NCBI RefSeq assembly: GCF_009498215.1
Contig: NZ_CP043499.1
Location: forward strand, 310,001-374,000
Length of the DNA: 64,000 nucleotides
Direction: 5' to 3'
From: Rhizobium grahamii
GTDB lineage: Bacteria; Pseudomonadota; Alphaproteobacteria; Rhizobiales; Rhizobiaceae
A program made the position numbers and the translations under genes. Of this stretch, positions 26,640-35,743 are shown one piece after another. The stretch's first letter is position 1, and every line of letters begins with the position of its first letter. The notes beneath the pieces were generated by a model that was given only the letters and a program-made list of their open reading frames with translations, did not search any database and was not told the DNA's origin.

Positions 26640-26791
26640 CTCTCTCTCCCGATTGACTTTGCGCGTACCGAAGCCAGCGCCGACACCCGACGTCGGAAAG
26701 ACCTTCCTTTAATCCAGACCTTCGCTGAGGTAGCCAGGAGGACGATAGCAGTAACTGCATACGCGGCCAGAACATAGGCTTCGTGATTCAT
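26636..26791 (-). CDS. ccmD: Heme exporter accessory protein CcmD
   Basis: 51 residues: MNHEAYVLAAYAVTAIVLLA, one membrane helix followed by a basic tail. The HxxYVxxAY pattern and location between ccmC and ccmG are typical of CcmD, which helps release holo-CcmE from the CcmABC complex. The ATG follows the ccmC stop by 2 bases and the stop overlaps the ccmG TTG. Confidence 0.88.
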   Translation of the reverse strand: MNHEAYVLAAYAVTAIVLLATSAKVWIKGRSFRRRVSALASVRAKSIGRES

Positions 26792-26793
26792 TT

Positions 26794-27558
26794 TCATCCA
26801 TCCTTATGCGCGGCGGCGCGTGCTGAAAGCCGGTAGTGTGAAATTAGCTTTCGACGCCATATCTCGCTTCGGATCGACGCCACGTAGAGCGTCGCAAAAA
26901 GACACGCGAACGCGAAACCCATCGTAAGCAAGGGCCGAAGGAACTCCATGTCGAGCGCCGGCCCATCAAGCCGTAGTACGCTGGCGGGCTGATGGAGAGT
27001 GTTCCACCAGTCGACTGAAAACTTGATGATGGGTATGTTCACGAAGCCGACCACGATTAATACGGCTGTCACCCTGCCAGCGCGATTAGGCTCATCTATC
27101 GCCCGATTGATGGCGAGGATCCCGAGATACATGATGAAGAGTATGAACATCGATGTCAGGCGAGCGTCCCATACCCACCACGTCCCCCACATCGGCTTAC
27201 CCGATATAGCTCCCGTCAGTAGCGAGACAAAGGTAAAGGCTGCTCCAAGCGGGGCGGCGACGCGCGCAGCGACGTCTGCAAGGGGATGCCTCCAGACAAG
27301 CGAGCCAATGGCGTTCATCGTCATGACGCTATAACAGAGCATAGCAATCCAGGCCGCCGGAACGTGTACGTACATGATCCTTACGGTTTCGCCTTGCTGA
27401 TAGTCCACGTCGGTAGTGAAACTCAACCATAGCCCGAATGTGAAGGCAACCAAAGTCGTCCCCGCCAGCGCGGGGATAACGCTGTCAGCAAGCGCGACGA
27501 AGCGAGAAGGCTGTGCAAGGGCACTAAGAGATTTGGAGAACTTGGAAACGAACTTCAT
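26794..27558 (-). CDS. ccmC: Heme handling protein CcmC (CycZ)
   Basis: 254 residues, six membrane helices. Tryptophan-rich WWD motif MWGTWWVWDARLTSMF, and conserved His in YVHVPAAW and in WWNTLHQPAS. CcmC passes heme to the CcmE His. First gene of ccmCDG, with a FixK-type box 36 bases upstream. The ccmA and ccmB genes that usually precede it are absent from this locus. Confidence 0.95.
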   Translation of the reverse strand: MKFVSKFSKSLSALAQPSRFVALADSVIPALAGTTLVAFTFGLWLSFTTDVDYQQGETVRIMYVHVPAAWIAMLCYSVMTMNAIGSLVWRHPLADVAARVAAPLGAAFTFVSLLTGAISGKPMWGTWWVWDARLTSMFILFIMYLGILAINRAIDEPNRAGRVTAVLIVVGFVNIPIIKFSVDWWNTLHQPASVLRLDGPALDMEFLRPLLTMGFAFACLFATLYVASIRSEIWRRKLISHYRLSARAAAHKDG

Positions 27559-27593
27559 GCGGACACCACTATCGTGCCTCGCATCTAAGATAA

Positions 27594-27607
27594 TTGACCT
27601 TGATCAA
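27594..27607. promoter_or_regulatory. FNR/FixK-type box upstream of ccmC
   Basis: TTGACCTTGATCAA (TTGAC-N4-ATCAA), ending 36 bases upstream of the ccmC ATG on the minus strand. Confidence 0.75.
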
Positions 27608-27673
27608 AGAAGACGTCAAAGCGCCAGTGGACCCGAAGTTTGGGAAGGGGCACGCCGCCTCCCACCACTCCTA

Positions 27674-29275
27674 TCAGGCGGCCCGCGCTGCCGGTCCAGT
27701 TGTGCCTGGCCGGCGGTGTCCGGTCGAAAAGGACGACATTACGCGCTCAAGCCTGCTTGCCTCCTGTGAGAGAGCTGCAGTCGCGGCCGTGGACTCTTCA
27801 ACCATTGCTGCGTTGTGCTGCGTATTACGATCAATCTCCGAAATCGTCTGACCGATCTCTCCAAGCCCCGTCGCTTGGTCGCGGGCGCCGATAACAATGC
27901 TGTTCATGTGTACACTGATTTCCGAAACTTCCTCGGCGATTGCGCCCAGGGCACTGCCCGCCTTGTCCACGAGGTCTACGCCGTTCTGAACATGTGAGGT
28001 TGAAGTGTTGATCAGTACCTTGATCTCGCGAGCGGCCTGCGCGGTTCTTTGCGCAAGCTCGCGGACTTCCTGAGCCACCACGGCGAATCCTTTTCCAGCG
28101 TCTCCGGCGCGGGCGGCTTCGACCCCTGCATTCAAGGCGAGAAGGTTTGTCTGGAAGGCTATCTCGTCGATGACGCCTATGATGTTGCGGATTTCGCGCG
28201 AACTGGATTCGATACGTTCCATCGCGTCAACGGCGCTGGTGACGATGCGCCCAGACTCGCTCGCCGCAGTCTTCGCTTTCTCCACAAGCTGCCCGACCTT
28301 GGATGCGATCTGACTCGTGCGCTGAACCGCATCGGTAACTTCTTCCAGAGCAGCCACCGTCTCTTCGATCGAAGCCGCCTGCCTCTCCGTTCTGACCGAC
28401 AGGTCGTAAGTGGCGTCCTGGATCTGGCTGGCGCCGCACTGGACCGTGGAGGTCACGCTAGAGGCAGCCTCCACAGTTCTCTCAAGTGCCTGGACCGACT
28501 GATTGAAGGAGGCGCGAAGGTTTTCGAGATCACCCGAGAAGTTGTCCGGAATACGGGTCGTTAGGTCTCCCGCTGCGAGATCGTCAAGGGCGCGGGCCAG
28601 AACTGTCACGGCGTGTTCGACGCGCCGCTGAGCTTCTTGCCGTTCCGCGTCGGCCCTAGCCCGTTCGTCATCTGCGGCCAGATCGGCCAGTTTCGCACGT
28701 CGCGTGGCCTCGCGCTCGCCCTCCTGCGCAAGGCGTGTTGACGAAAGAGCGACTTCCGAAGCCGCGAAGGCGGACATGACGGACTGGGTGAGTGCGATGA
28801 GCGCGCCGCTCTGAAGTACGAGAACCACTGCGTGAAGCAGAACACGGTCGATGTTAGATGTGCCAGGAAAGACTGCTTGGGGTATCGCGAAGTATAGCAG
28901 AAGATGATGGCCGGCCACGATCGCCGAATAGCCTACGATCGCGCGCCAATCGATCCAAGCGGCGCAGATCGCCAGCGACGCAAAAAAATACATATGCATG
29001 TCGATCTGGAGCGGCGAACCTTCGAACTCGGAAACCATGAGCGCAACGCTAGCCGCATGGGCCATCGAAGTCGTGAGGCGCGTCGACGGTCCGGCTCGAT
29101 CCCGAAGCCATGAAAGCGTGGCCACAAGGGCCACGAGCGCTGACCCGGCGATCGGAAGAAAGCCGATCTTCATCCCCGATGCGACCTCCAGGACAAGCAT
29201 GACCGCAGCGTTAAACCAGAGAAGCGAAACGATGGCCGGCGAAGCCTTCAGCCGCAGCGTGTCCAAAGAATTCAT
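27674..29275 (-). CDS. Methyl-accepting chemotaxis protein with multi-helix membrane sensor
   Basis: 533 residues from the ATG at 29275. Instead of a periplasmic loop the N-terminal 180 residues hold about six membrane helices with His residues (DMHMYFFASLAI, VAGHHLLLYF), a sensor type that could see a membrane-soluble or redox signal. HAMP-like and coiled-coil parts follow, then the signalling tip IDEIAFQTNLLALNAGVEAA. The start overlaps the stop of a 100-residue secreted or membrane protein (ATGA), implying co-translation. It is divergent from hemA. The ligand is unknown. Confidence 0.85.
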   Translation of the reverse strand: MNSLDTLRLKASPAIVSLLWFNAAVMLVLEVASGMKIGFLPIAGSALVALVATLSWLRDRAGPSTRLTTSMAHAASVALMVSEFEGSPLQIDMHMYFFASLAICAAWIDWRAIVGYSAIVAGHHLLLYFAIPQAVFPGTSNIDRVLLHAVVLVLQSGALIALTQSVMSAFAASEVALSSTRLAQEGEREATRRAKLADLAADDERARADAERQEAQRRVEHAVTVLARALDDLAAGDLTTRIPDNFSGDLENLRASFNQSVQALERTVEAASSVTSTVQCGASQIQDATYDLSVRTERQAASIEETVAALEEVTDAVQRTSQIASKVGQLVEKAKTAASESGRIVTSAVDAMERIESSSREIRNIIGVIDEIAFQTNLLALNAGVEAARAGDAGKGFAVVAQEVRELAQRTAQAAREIKVLINTSTSHVQNGVDLVDKAGSALGAIAEEVSEISVHMNSIVIGARDQATGLGEIGQTISEIDRNTQHNAAMVEESTAATAALSQEASRLERVMSSFSTGHRRPGTTGPAARAA

Positions 29276-29574
29276 GGAGCGTCTTTCTGCTGGCAGCCCA
29301 CGGCCAGCGAGTGATTGAGGACGAGGATCGCGCCGGCGTTCATCAATCGCGTCGCAAAGCCGTCCGTTCTTGAATAGGCCACCGCCATCCAAGACGTTCG
29401 ACCGAATGCCACCAGCGAGCCATCTGCCTTACCGATCAAGTCAATGGTTTCGCGGGAGCTGCTTCTGGGGTCGGCAACGACAAGGACATAGTGACCGTGG
29501 GGGAACGCAACGGCGATCGAAACTAGAAACATGTAGCCGGAAAACGCTAAGACATTGCGGTAAGCAGGCTGCAC
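29272..29574 (-). CDS. Hypothetical exported protein coupled to the chemoreceptor
   Basis: 100 residues from a GTG at 29574 with GGTGG upstream. N-terminal hydrophobic segment (VLAFSGYMFLVSIAVAF) followed by FPHGHYVLVVADPRSSS and a soluble part ending VGCQQKDAP. No recognised family. Its stop overlaps the chemoreceptor ATG by 4 bases, so it is probably a real partner, perhaps a periplasmic or membrane-side component of the same sensor. Confidence 0.6.
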   Translation of the reverse strand: MQPAYRNVLAFSGYMFLVSIAVAFPHGHYVLVVADPRSSSRETIDLIGKADGSLVAFGRTSWMAVAYSRTDGFATRLMNAGAILVLNHSLAVGCQQKDAP

Positions 29575-29690
29575 GTCGATTCCACCGATGTTGATCGACC
29601 CCTAATCTAGGGTTCGGCCCTTAATAACTCGTTAGGGCGAGCTTGGCTGCTGCAAACATTTGCGAAGGAGGGATGTTTTTTGGTCCGACC

Positions 29691-29704
29691 TTGACGCAGA
29701 TCAA
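29691..29704. promoter_or_regulatory. FNR/FixK-type box upstream of hemA
   Basis: TTGACGCAGATCAA (TTGAC-N4-ATCAA), 57 bases before the hemA ATG. It also lies 116 bases upstream of the divergent exported-protein gene. Confidence 0.78.
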
Positions 29705-29761
29705 ATAAGATCAACGTTCAGGGGGATACTGCTGCGTTGATCGATCGCAAGGAGCATATGC

Positions 29762-30976
29762 ATGGATTTCGAAGCGTTTTTCAAAAGCGAACTGGAAGGT
29801 CTTCACGCGGAAGGCCGCTATCGCGTTTTTGCCGACCTCGAGCGCCACCGCGGCGGTTTCCCTCGTGCGACGCGTCACACGAAAGACGGTCCGAAAGACG
29901 TTACGGTTTGGTGTTCCAACGACTATCTCGGCATGGGCCAGAACCCCAAGGTGATCGAGGCGATGAAGAACGCCATCGATCACTGTGGCGCGGGTGCGGG
30001 AGGCACCCGGAACATCTCTGGCACGACCCACTACCACGTTCTGCTCGAGAGCGAACTCGCCGATCTACACGGGAAAGAATCCGCTCTCACTTTCACGTCC
30101 GGTTATGTCTCGAACTGGGCGGCATTGGGCACGCTGGGTTCGAAGATCCCCGGTATGATCATCTTCTCTGACGCGCTGAATCATGCGTCGATGATCGAAG
30201 GCATTCGCTACGCCAAGTGCGAGAAGGTGATCTGGAAGCACAACGACGTGCAGGATCTCGAAGCCAAGCTCGCGGCTGCTGATCCGAAGGCGCCGAAGCT
30301 AATCGCGTTCGAGTCCGTCTACTCGATGGATGGGGACATCGCTCCAATCAAGGAAATCTGCGACATCGCCGACAAGTATGGCGCGATGACCTATCTCGAC
30401 GAAGTCCATGCCGTCGGCATGTACGGCCCGCGCGGCGGCGGCATAGCGGAGCGAGAAAAACTGATGGACCGGATCACGGTCATCGAAGGGACACTTGCCA
30501 AGGCTTTCGGCGTGATGGGTGGCTATATCGCCGCATCTTCGGCACTATGCGATTTCATCCGGTCCTTCGCGTCAGGCTTCATCTTCACGACCTCGCTACC
30601 GCCGGCACTTGCCGCAGGCGCGGTCGCTTCGATTCAGCACCTGAAGGTGAGCCAGTTCGAACGCGCCCGCCATCAGGAGCGCGTGCGGACCCTGCGCTTG
30701 CTGCTCGACAAGAGCGGCATTCCACACATGCCGAACCCCAGCCATATCGTGCCTGTCATGGTTGGCGACGCCGCAAAGTGCAAATGGATCTCGGATCTGC
30801 TGCTCGACAATTGTGGGGTCTACGTCCAGCCCATCAACTATCCGACGGTGCCGAAGAAGACCGAGCGTCTGCGCATCACGCCGACGCCGCAGCATTCGGA
30901 TGCCGATATTGAGCATCTTGTCGGCGCGCTGCATTCGCTCTGGTCTCGTTGCGCACTCGCAAGGCAAGTAGCGTAA
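29762..30976 (+). CDS. hemA: 5-aminolevulinate synthase
   Basis: 404 residues, normal length. PLP enzyme condensing glycine and succinyl-CoA to 5-aminolevulinate, the first step of heme synthesis in alphaproteobacteria. Signatures: CSNDYLGMGQNP, GAGGTRNISGTTHYH, DEVHAVGMYGPRGGG, and the PLP lysine in GTLAKAFGVMGGY. The FNR/FixK-type box upstream indicates increased heme supply at low oxygen. GCAAGGAGCATATGC provides the ribosome binding site before the ATG. Confidence 0.97.
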   Translation: MDFEAFFKSELEGLHAEGRYRVFADLERHRGGFPRATRHTKDGPKDVTVWCSNDYLGMGQNPKVIEAMKNAIDHCGAGAGGTRNISGTTHYHVLLESELADLHGKESALTFTSGYVSNWAALGTLGSKIPGMIIFSDALNHASMIEGIRYAKCEKVIWKHNDVQDLEAKLAAADPKAPKLIAFESVYSMDGDIAPIKEICDIADKYGAMTYLDEVHAVGMYGPRGGGIAEREKLMDRITVIEGTLAKAFGVMGGYIAASSALCDFIRSFASGFIFTTSLPPALAAGAVASIQHLKVSQFERARHQERVRTLRLLLDKSGIPHMPNPSHIVPVMVGDAAKCKWISDLLLDNCGVYVQPINYPTVPKKTERLRITPTPQHSDADIEHLVGALHSLWSRCALARQVA

Positions 30977-31013
30977 GCCCTCGGAAATCCGCAGCCGCGT
31001 TGTGGCTTCTTCT

Positions 31014-32759
31014 TCACCGTTTCGAAAGAAGGTTGGCAAGGGCCTCATACGGCATTGGTCGTCCATACTTGTAGCCCTGCGCCGCGGTGCAGCCGAGCGA
31101 TAGCAGGAACGCTTCTTGTTCAAAAGTCTCGATACCCTCAGCTATCGTCTCGATCCCCATTTCGAGGCTCATCCTAATCATAGCCCGCGTGATGGCGGCG
31201 TCACGAGGCTTTGTCGACAGCTCGGAGACAAATCCGCGGTCAATCTTCAAGGTCGTGAGCGGGTATCGCTGGAGCGAACTGAGAGATGCATAACCGGTGC
31301 CGAAGTCGTCAAAAGCTATTCCAACGCCGATGTCACGTAACGTGTTCATGGCCTCAAGAGACCGGTCGTCATCGGTGAGAGCGATCGTTTCCGTGACCTC
31401 GATCTCAAGCAGAGTCGCTTCGAGCCGATGTTTTTCAAGGGCCTCAGAGACCTTGCGACCAAGATAAGGGGCGCGGAGCTGAGCAGGAAAGAGGTTGACG
31501 CCCATCTTGATCGGCTGTGTGCTCAGGGTGTTCATCATCGCCGCTGTTCCGCAAGCCTCATCAAGAGTCCACCATCCAATCTCAAGTGCGAGCGCGCTTT
31601 GCTCCAACGCGGGAAGAAATGCACTAGGAAGGAGCAATCCTTTTTCGGGGTGCTGCCAACGGATCAGCGCCTCGACCCCGAAGATGGTTCCAGTTTCGAT
31701 ATCCACTTGCGGCTGGTAGTGAAGGACGAGCTGGCCGGCGCGGAGGGCAAGACGGAGTTCATCTCTCATAGCGCGTCGAGCCCCAGCCTCGCTCCGCAGG
31801 GCTGGTTCGTAAACCTGGAACGATCTGCCACCCAAGCTTTTCGCCTTGGTAAGGGCTAGATCGGCGCTGGCGAGAAGCTCGTCTGCATCATCGCCGTCAC
31901 GGGGGTATGTGGCGCCTCCTATGCTGACGCTAACGTCCAACAGTTGGTCATTCACTTCGAAGGGCATTGAAAATGCCGTCATCACAATCCCGGCCAGTTC
32001 CTCAACAGCTTTCTGTTCGGATGTATTCTGCACAAATACCGCGAACTCATCATTACCAAATCGAGCGACCTGGGCAGCGGGAGGGAGCCGATGACGGAGT
32101 CGGACTGCGATTGACTGCAGCAATGAATCGCCTGTCGCGTGGCCGTGGGTGTCATTGACGTCCTGAAACCCGTCTATGTCGATCATCAGCACCAGTGCCG
32201 ATCGATGCGGGACGGTCTCCTTAAGGAAGTCAACGAACCGACCCCTGTTATGCAGGCCCGTCAGGGTATCCTGGCTGGCTAGTCTCAACAGCCGGCTGTC
32301 ACGCTCGCGACGTTCAGAAATATCCCTTATGACTGCGCCGGCTCCCATTTCGACTCCATCGTGCCAGGCGCATAGTGTGAGCTCTATCGGAAACTCGCTT
32401 CCATCTTTACGGATTGCGTAGACCTCGACGGCCTTTCCTCCGAGATTCAACTCGGCTCCTGCCATAGCGCGGGCGAACCCTCGCGCGTGAGCGCTGCGAA
32501 GGCGCTCGGGAATGATTATTTCAACCGGACGGCCTATCATCGCCTCTCGTTCGTAACCAAACAGATCCGCCGCAGCGCGATTGACAAATCTGATGTTTCC
32601 GCGCGAGTCCACAGAGATGATAGTAAGTGTGGTGGCATCGGCGAAGTTAGCGGCGGCGATTGCGTCAAATCCGACTGTTCGCTTTGGACGCGGAGAAACC
32701 ATCGATTCCTCTGGGGTCGCCATCGCGTTCTTGCGCAATTCCAAATCAACTAATGTCAT
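31014..32759 (-). CDS. PAS-GGDEF-EAL cyclic-di-GMP protein, probably a phosphodiesterase
   Basis: 581 residues: PAS (about 30-150), GGDEF (170-320), EAL (335-575). The GGDEF signature is degenerate (FGNDEFAVF), which would probably abolish cyclase activity. The EAL catalytic set looks complete: GVEALIRW, EVTET, FDDFGTGYASL, LKIDRGFV and IAEGIE. It should therefore degrade c-di-GMP, with the GGDEF perhaps binding GTP as a regulator. It is convergent with hemA, 37 bases away. The start could be ATG 32759 or 32723; neither has a strong ribosome binding site. Confidence 0.88.
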   Translation of the reverse strand: MTLVDLELRKNAMATPEESMVSPRPKRTVGFDAIAAANFADATTLTIISVDSRGNIRFVNRAAADLFGYEREAMIGRPVEIIIPERLRSAHARGFARAMAGAELNLGGKAVEVYAIRKDGSEFPIELTLCAWHDGVEMGAGAVIRDISERRERDSRLLRLASQDTLTGLHNRGRFVDFLKETVPHRSALVLMIDIDGFQDVNDTHGHATGDSLLQSIAVRLRHRLPPAAQVARFGNDEFAVFVQNTSEQKAVEELAGIVMTAFSMPFEVNDQLLDVSVSIGGATYPRDGDDADELLASADLALTKAKSLGGRSFQVYEPALRSEAGARRAMRDELRLALRAGQLVLHYQPQVDIETGTIFGVEALIRWQHPEKGLLLPSAFLPALEQSALALEIGWWTLDEACGTAAMMNTLSTQPIKMGVNLFPAQLRAPYLGRKVSEALEKHRLEATLLEIEVTETIALTDDDRSLEAMNTLRDIGVGIAFDDFGTGYASLSSLQRYPLTTLKIDRGFVSELSTKPRDAAITRAMIRMSLEMGIETIAEGIETFEQEAFLLSLGCTAAQGYKYGRPMPYEALANLLSKR

Positions 32760-32934
32760 CGTGCACCATTGCTAGACTTGCGAAAATAATAGCGTCAAAG
32801 GATTAGCAAACCTTGAAATGCCCTTCGCTATCCGGAGAGACGCAGTGATTTAATGGTCAGCCGAAGGCGACGCCTACGGCTAGCAGATGCGAAGAGGATG
32901 GCGGTCTGCTTCGCCCTTACCTGACGTTTGCGGA

Positions 32935-33254
32935 TCATCCAAACCGGAGATGCGATGCGCGACAAGTCGCAACGGGAGCCGTCAAAAATGTCTCTTTGAC
33001 GGTCTCGTTGGTCTTTCCCTTGAAGGCTTTGGCGCCATCTGGGATCATGTCCTTGACAGTCTCAGCGTTGTGGCTCTTGTCGGTAGGAACGAAGGTAACG
33101 GTATCGCCGGGCTGGATTTTCGTCAGAAGTGGTTCGAACACCATGACGCCGTCGGCGCCTTTGTTTAACATATGCACCTCGAAATCGGCTGCAGCAACCG
33201 AACTAGAATCACTGCGACTGGCGCAGCGAAAACTCCAGTTCTCAAAAATTTCAT
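32935..33254 (-). pseudogene. Degenerate second pseudoazurin
   Basis: The middle matches pseudoazurin closely (ADFEVHMLNKGADGVMVFEP, then PTDKSHNAETVKDMIPDGA). GGAGGAGAG precedes an ATG at 33254 that opens a signal-peptide-like MKFLRTGVFAAPVAVILV, but a one-base shift near 33200 separates it from the mature part. The C-terminus is scrambled and lacks the Cys-x2-His and Met copper ligands. It lies just behind nosX, where pseudoazurin genes are often found, so it is probably the former nos-linked copy, replaced by the intact paz near 1.4-1.8 kb. Confidence 0.8.
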
Positions 33255-33368
33255 TTAGTCTCTCCTCCGTACTTTTCCTCTGGAACAAAGATCGATGACT
33301 GACTTTGTCGCTGCCATCGATCGAAACTGGGTACTCGGCTGCGAATGCCGCTTAAGTTGCGGGTCCGA

Positions 33369-34360
33369 TCAGGCAGAGTTTCCGAACCGTGCGTGAACCC
33401 CTTCATTGCTTATAAGATCGACCATCAGGTCGGGTCCCTTTTCAAGGACCGCCCGAATTTCTCTTTCCTGCATAAGGCAGAACGAGGTAGCCAAGGCGTC
33501 CGCGCGGGTCGCGTCGTCTGCCACCACGGACACACGCCGGTAAAGTCGCGGCGTGATGCCGTTCCGGGGTCGATAATGTGGCCGAAGCGACCTGCCTCGT
33601 CGAACTCAAATCCGCTGCTGCTTGAGGTCGCAACGGCCTTGTCAATTATTTCGAGAACCTGGTCTGGGTGTTCGTCGTTTTCGCTTTCCGCAAGACCGAC
33701 CTGCCAAGCAGTCCCGTCCGCACGGGTTCCGATGGCCCGATCCTCGCCCATATCGACAAGGCAGCTAGTGACGCCCGCATTGCGTAGCAGGTCAACGATC
33801 CGGTCGGTGATATACCCCTGCGCGATGCCGTTGAACGTCAGCCCCGCGGAAGAGCCTAAAACGACACGATCCCGATTGAACTTGATCCGCTCGAAACCGA
33901 CAGTCGAAAGAGCTTTTGCGATTTCGGCTATGTTTGGACCCGATGGATCGGCGTTCTGAGAGGAGAAATGATTGTAATATAGCCTCCAAATCGGTTGCAC
34001 AGTGGGGTCGAACGCGCCGCCGGTCGTCTCCCAAATGCTGCGACTGCTTTGAAGCAAAGTTATAAGGTCCAGTGGAGGAGCGGCAAGAACACCCACCCTA
34101 TTCAATTCGGAAAGCGCCGAGTCGCTTCGGCTAAGGCTGAAGACCTTCTCGAGTCGGGCCACTTCCGCCACGACAAGCTCGACCAGGCGTGAGGCAGCCG
34201 CAGGATCCGGATGGTTAAGAAGAAGGCGCGCTGGCGCGCCGAGAGCTTGGCCTTCCCACGTCGTTGGAGGCGCGGCTGCTTCCGCGTCTCTTAGAAGAGG
34301 CAGGCCGGCCACTGCGGCGAAGATTAAAATAGCTCGACGTCGGCTGAACATCCTAACCAT
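33369..34360 (-). CDS. nosX: NosX, ApbE-family FMN transferase (frameshift near the C-terminus)
   Basis: About 330 residues when joined. ApbE domain: signal peptide with RRR (SRRRAILIFAAVAG), GGAFDPTVQPIW, GLTFNGIAQGYITDRIV, and GHIIDP. ApbE enzymes attach FMN to a Thr in NosR-type proteins, so this one flavinylates NosR. After FTGV the frame shifts. A 2-base TG repeat expansion at 33529-33535 would explain it, and removing two bases restores SVVADDATRADALATSF and on to the TGA at 33369-33371. ATG 34360 is preferred since GGAGG lies 9 bases upstream. Without repair the last 70 residues differ, which may inactivate it. Confidence 0.85.
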
Positions 34361-34919
34361 GGTCATGTGCCTCCGATATTACGGATGAGTCGCTCGGCGT
34401 CTGCTCGCCTGCGTCGGATCCGCTTCCAAGTACGTAGTCGCGAGGAACGTCGTCGAACGTCACCACCTGACCACCATTTTTTCCCGCGAATTCGATAGCC
34501 GCGTCTTCTGACGAGAACGGCACCGTCTCCTCTGTCCCCATTCCTCCACGACGAGAACTGCCAATCACGTAAAACGCCTTCCGAGCGTCCACCCAGTTGT
34601 CGGCGCCCGGTTTTTCCCAACTCGGCGCCTTGCCCATGTCGGAGACGTAGATGGCGACAAAATCCTTCGGCTCTTCAGGAAGCATTGTGAACGCAAGAGC
34701 GTCACGTGCTGAAGAAAACCAGATGGGCTCTCCCACCTTGGCGTCCAGGATGACTTGACCCTTCGGTCCCGCATGCTCGAGGACGTTCATTCCGCAATAC
34801 CTGCCTATTGCGTCCTTCGTGAGCGCGACGGGAGCCGGCGGTGGCGATTCCTTCTTTTCTTCGCAACCGCTCAGAAACAGCGACGAAAGGAAGATCATTA
34901 TCGTGATCAGGTTTTTCAT
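34353..34919 (-). CDS. nosL: NosL, copper-binding lipoprotein
   Basis: 188 residues. Lipobox LSGC (FLSSLFLSGCEEKKE), then YCGMNVLEHAGPKGQVILD, the NosL copper-site region with CxM. NosL delivers Cu(I) to the NosDFY transporter for NosZ maturation. Its start overlaps nosY and its end overlaps nosX. Confidence 0.95.
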   Translation of the reverse strand: MKNLITIMIFLSSLFLSGCEEKKESPPPAPVALTKDAIGRYCGMNVLEHAGPKGQVILDAKVGEPIWFSSARDALAFTMLPEEPKDFVAIYVSDMGKAPSWEKPGADNWVDARKAFYVIGSSRRGGMGTEETVPFSSEDAAIEFAGKNGGQVVTFDDVPRDYVLGSGSDAGEQTPSDSSVISEAHDHG

Positions 34920-35743
34920 AGCTCTCTCCTAGAAAACGTCAGGGAAGCCAGTACCAGAGGACCGGCGGTCCACGCGGCAAGCGCTGCTACCAAGCCAGTC
35001 GGTCCAAGTGCCGAGTATTCGGCTACGCCACCCATGCCCGACAGTGCTCGGGCGCCTCCCGATCCGAGGTTGAGCATCCGATAGGCGTCCGTGGGGTTAA
35101 TGAGTAGCAGAGCGTCGAGCACGCCCGCTGGTAGGGCATGTCCTCCGGCGGCCACCAATGCCCCGAGCAACGCCGTGTCGTAGATCACGACAAAGAGCAG
35201 CCAAACGCCAATGGCTACCCCGCCTGCAGTGCTTCGCTCGCTGACCAGACCGCTGATGAGATATCCGACCGCAATGAATACGCCACCCAAGAGTATCGAC
35301 GATCCGAGCAAAACCAAGAAGGCATACCAGCTTGCGGCATCGATAGTGTTTCCTGTCGCTACAAGCATGATCGCTGTCGCGCCGTAGCCGATCAGTGTTG
35401 CGAATGCGAGAATGGCGATGTGGCCGAAAAATTTTCCCAACAGGACCTGGTTTCGTCCAACGGGGTAGCTCAAAAGCAACAGCATGGTGCCTCTTTCCAT
35501 CTCGCCGACTATGGCGTCATGGGAAAGCAAGAGCGCGATCAGCGGCACGAGGAAGATCGTGAGGCTGGAAAGGCTTACGATGACGACGTCGAGCCGGCCG
35601 CTACCAACATTCCCGGTCGGAGCGCTTCCAAGCAGAGAAAGCGTCAACGCGAGTGCGCCGAGAAGAAGCGTTGTCGCAAGGACCCATCTGTTGCGCAGCC
35701 CCTCGCGGATTTCCTTTGAGGCTATAATCAGGACGTTTCTCAT
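34916..35743 (-). CDS. nosY: NosY, membrane permease of the NosDFY transporter
   Basis: 275 residues with six predicted membrane helices and the ABC-2 permease pattern (RNVLIIASKEIREGLRNRW, MERGTMLLLLSYPVGRNQVLLGKF). With NosF it drives NosD to pass copper or sulphur to NosZ. Overlaps nosF and nosL by 4 bases. Confidence 0.95.
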   Translation of the reverse strand: MRNVLIIASKEIREGLRNRWVLATTLLLGALALTLSLLGSAPTGNVGSGRLDVVIVSLSSLTIFLVPLIALLLSHDAIVGEMERGTMLLLLSYPVGRNQVLLGKFFGHIAILAFATLIGYGATAIMLVATGNTIDAASWYAFLVLLGSSILLGGVFIAVGYLISGLVSERSTAGGVAIGVWLLFVVIYDTALLGALVAAGGHALPAGVLDALLLINPTDAYRMLNLGSGGARALSGMGGVAEYSALGPTGLVAALAAWTAGPLVLASLTFSRREL

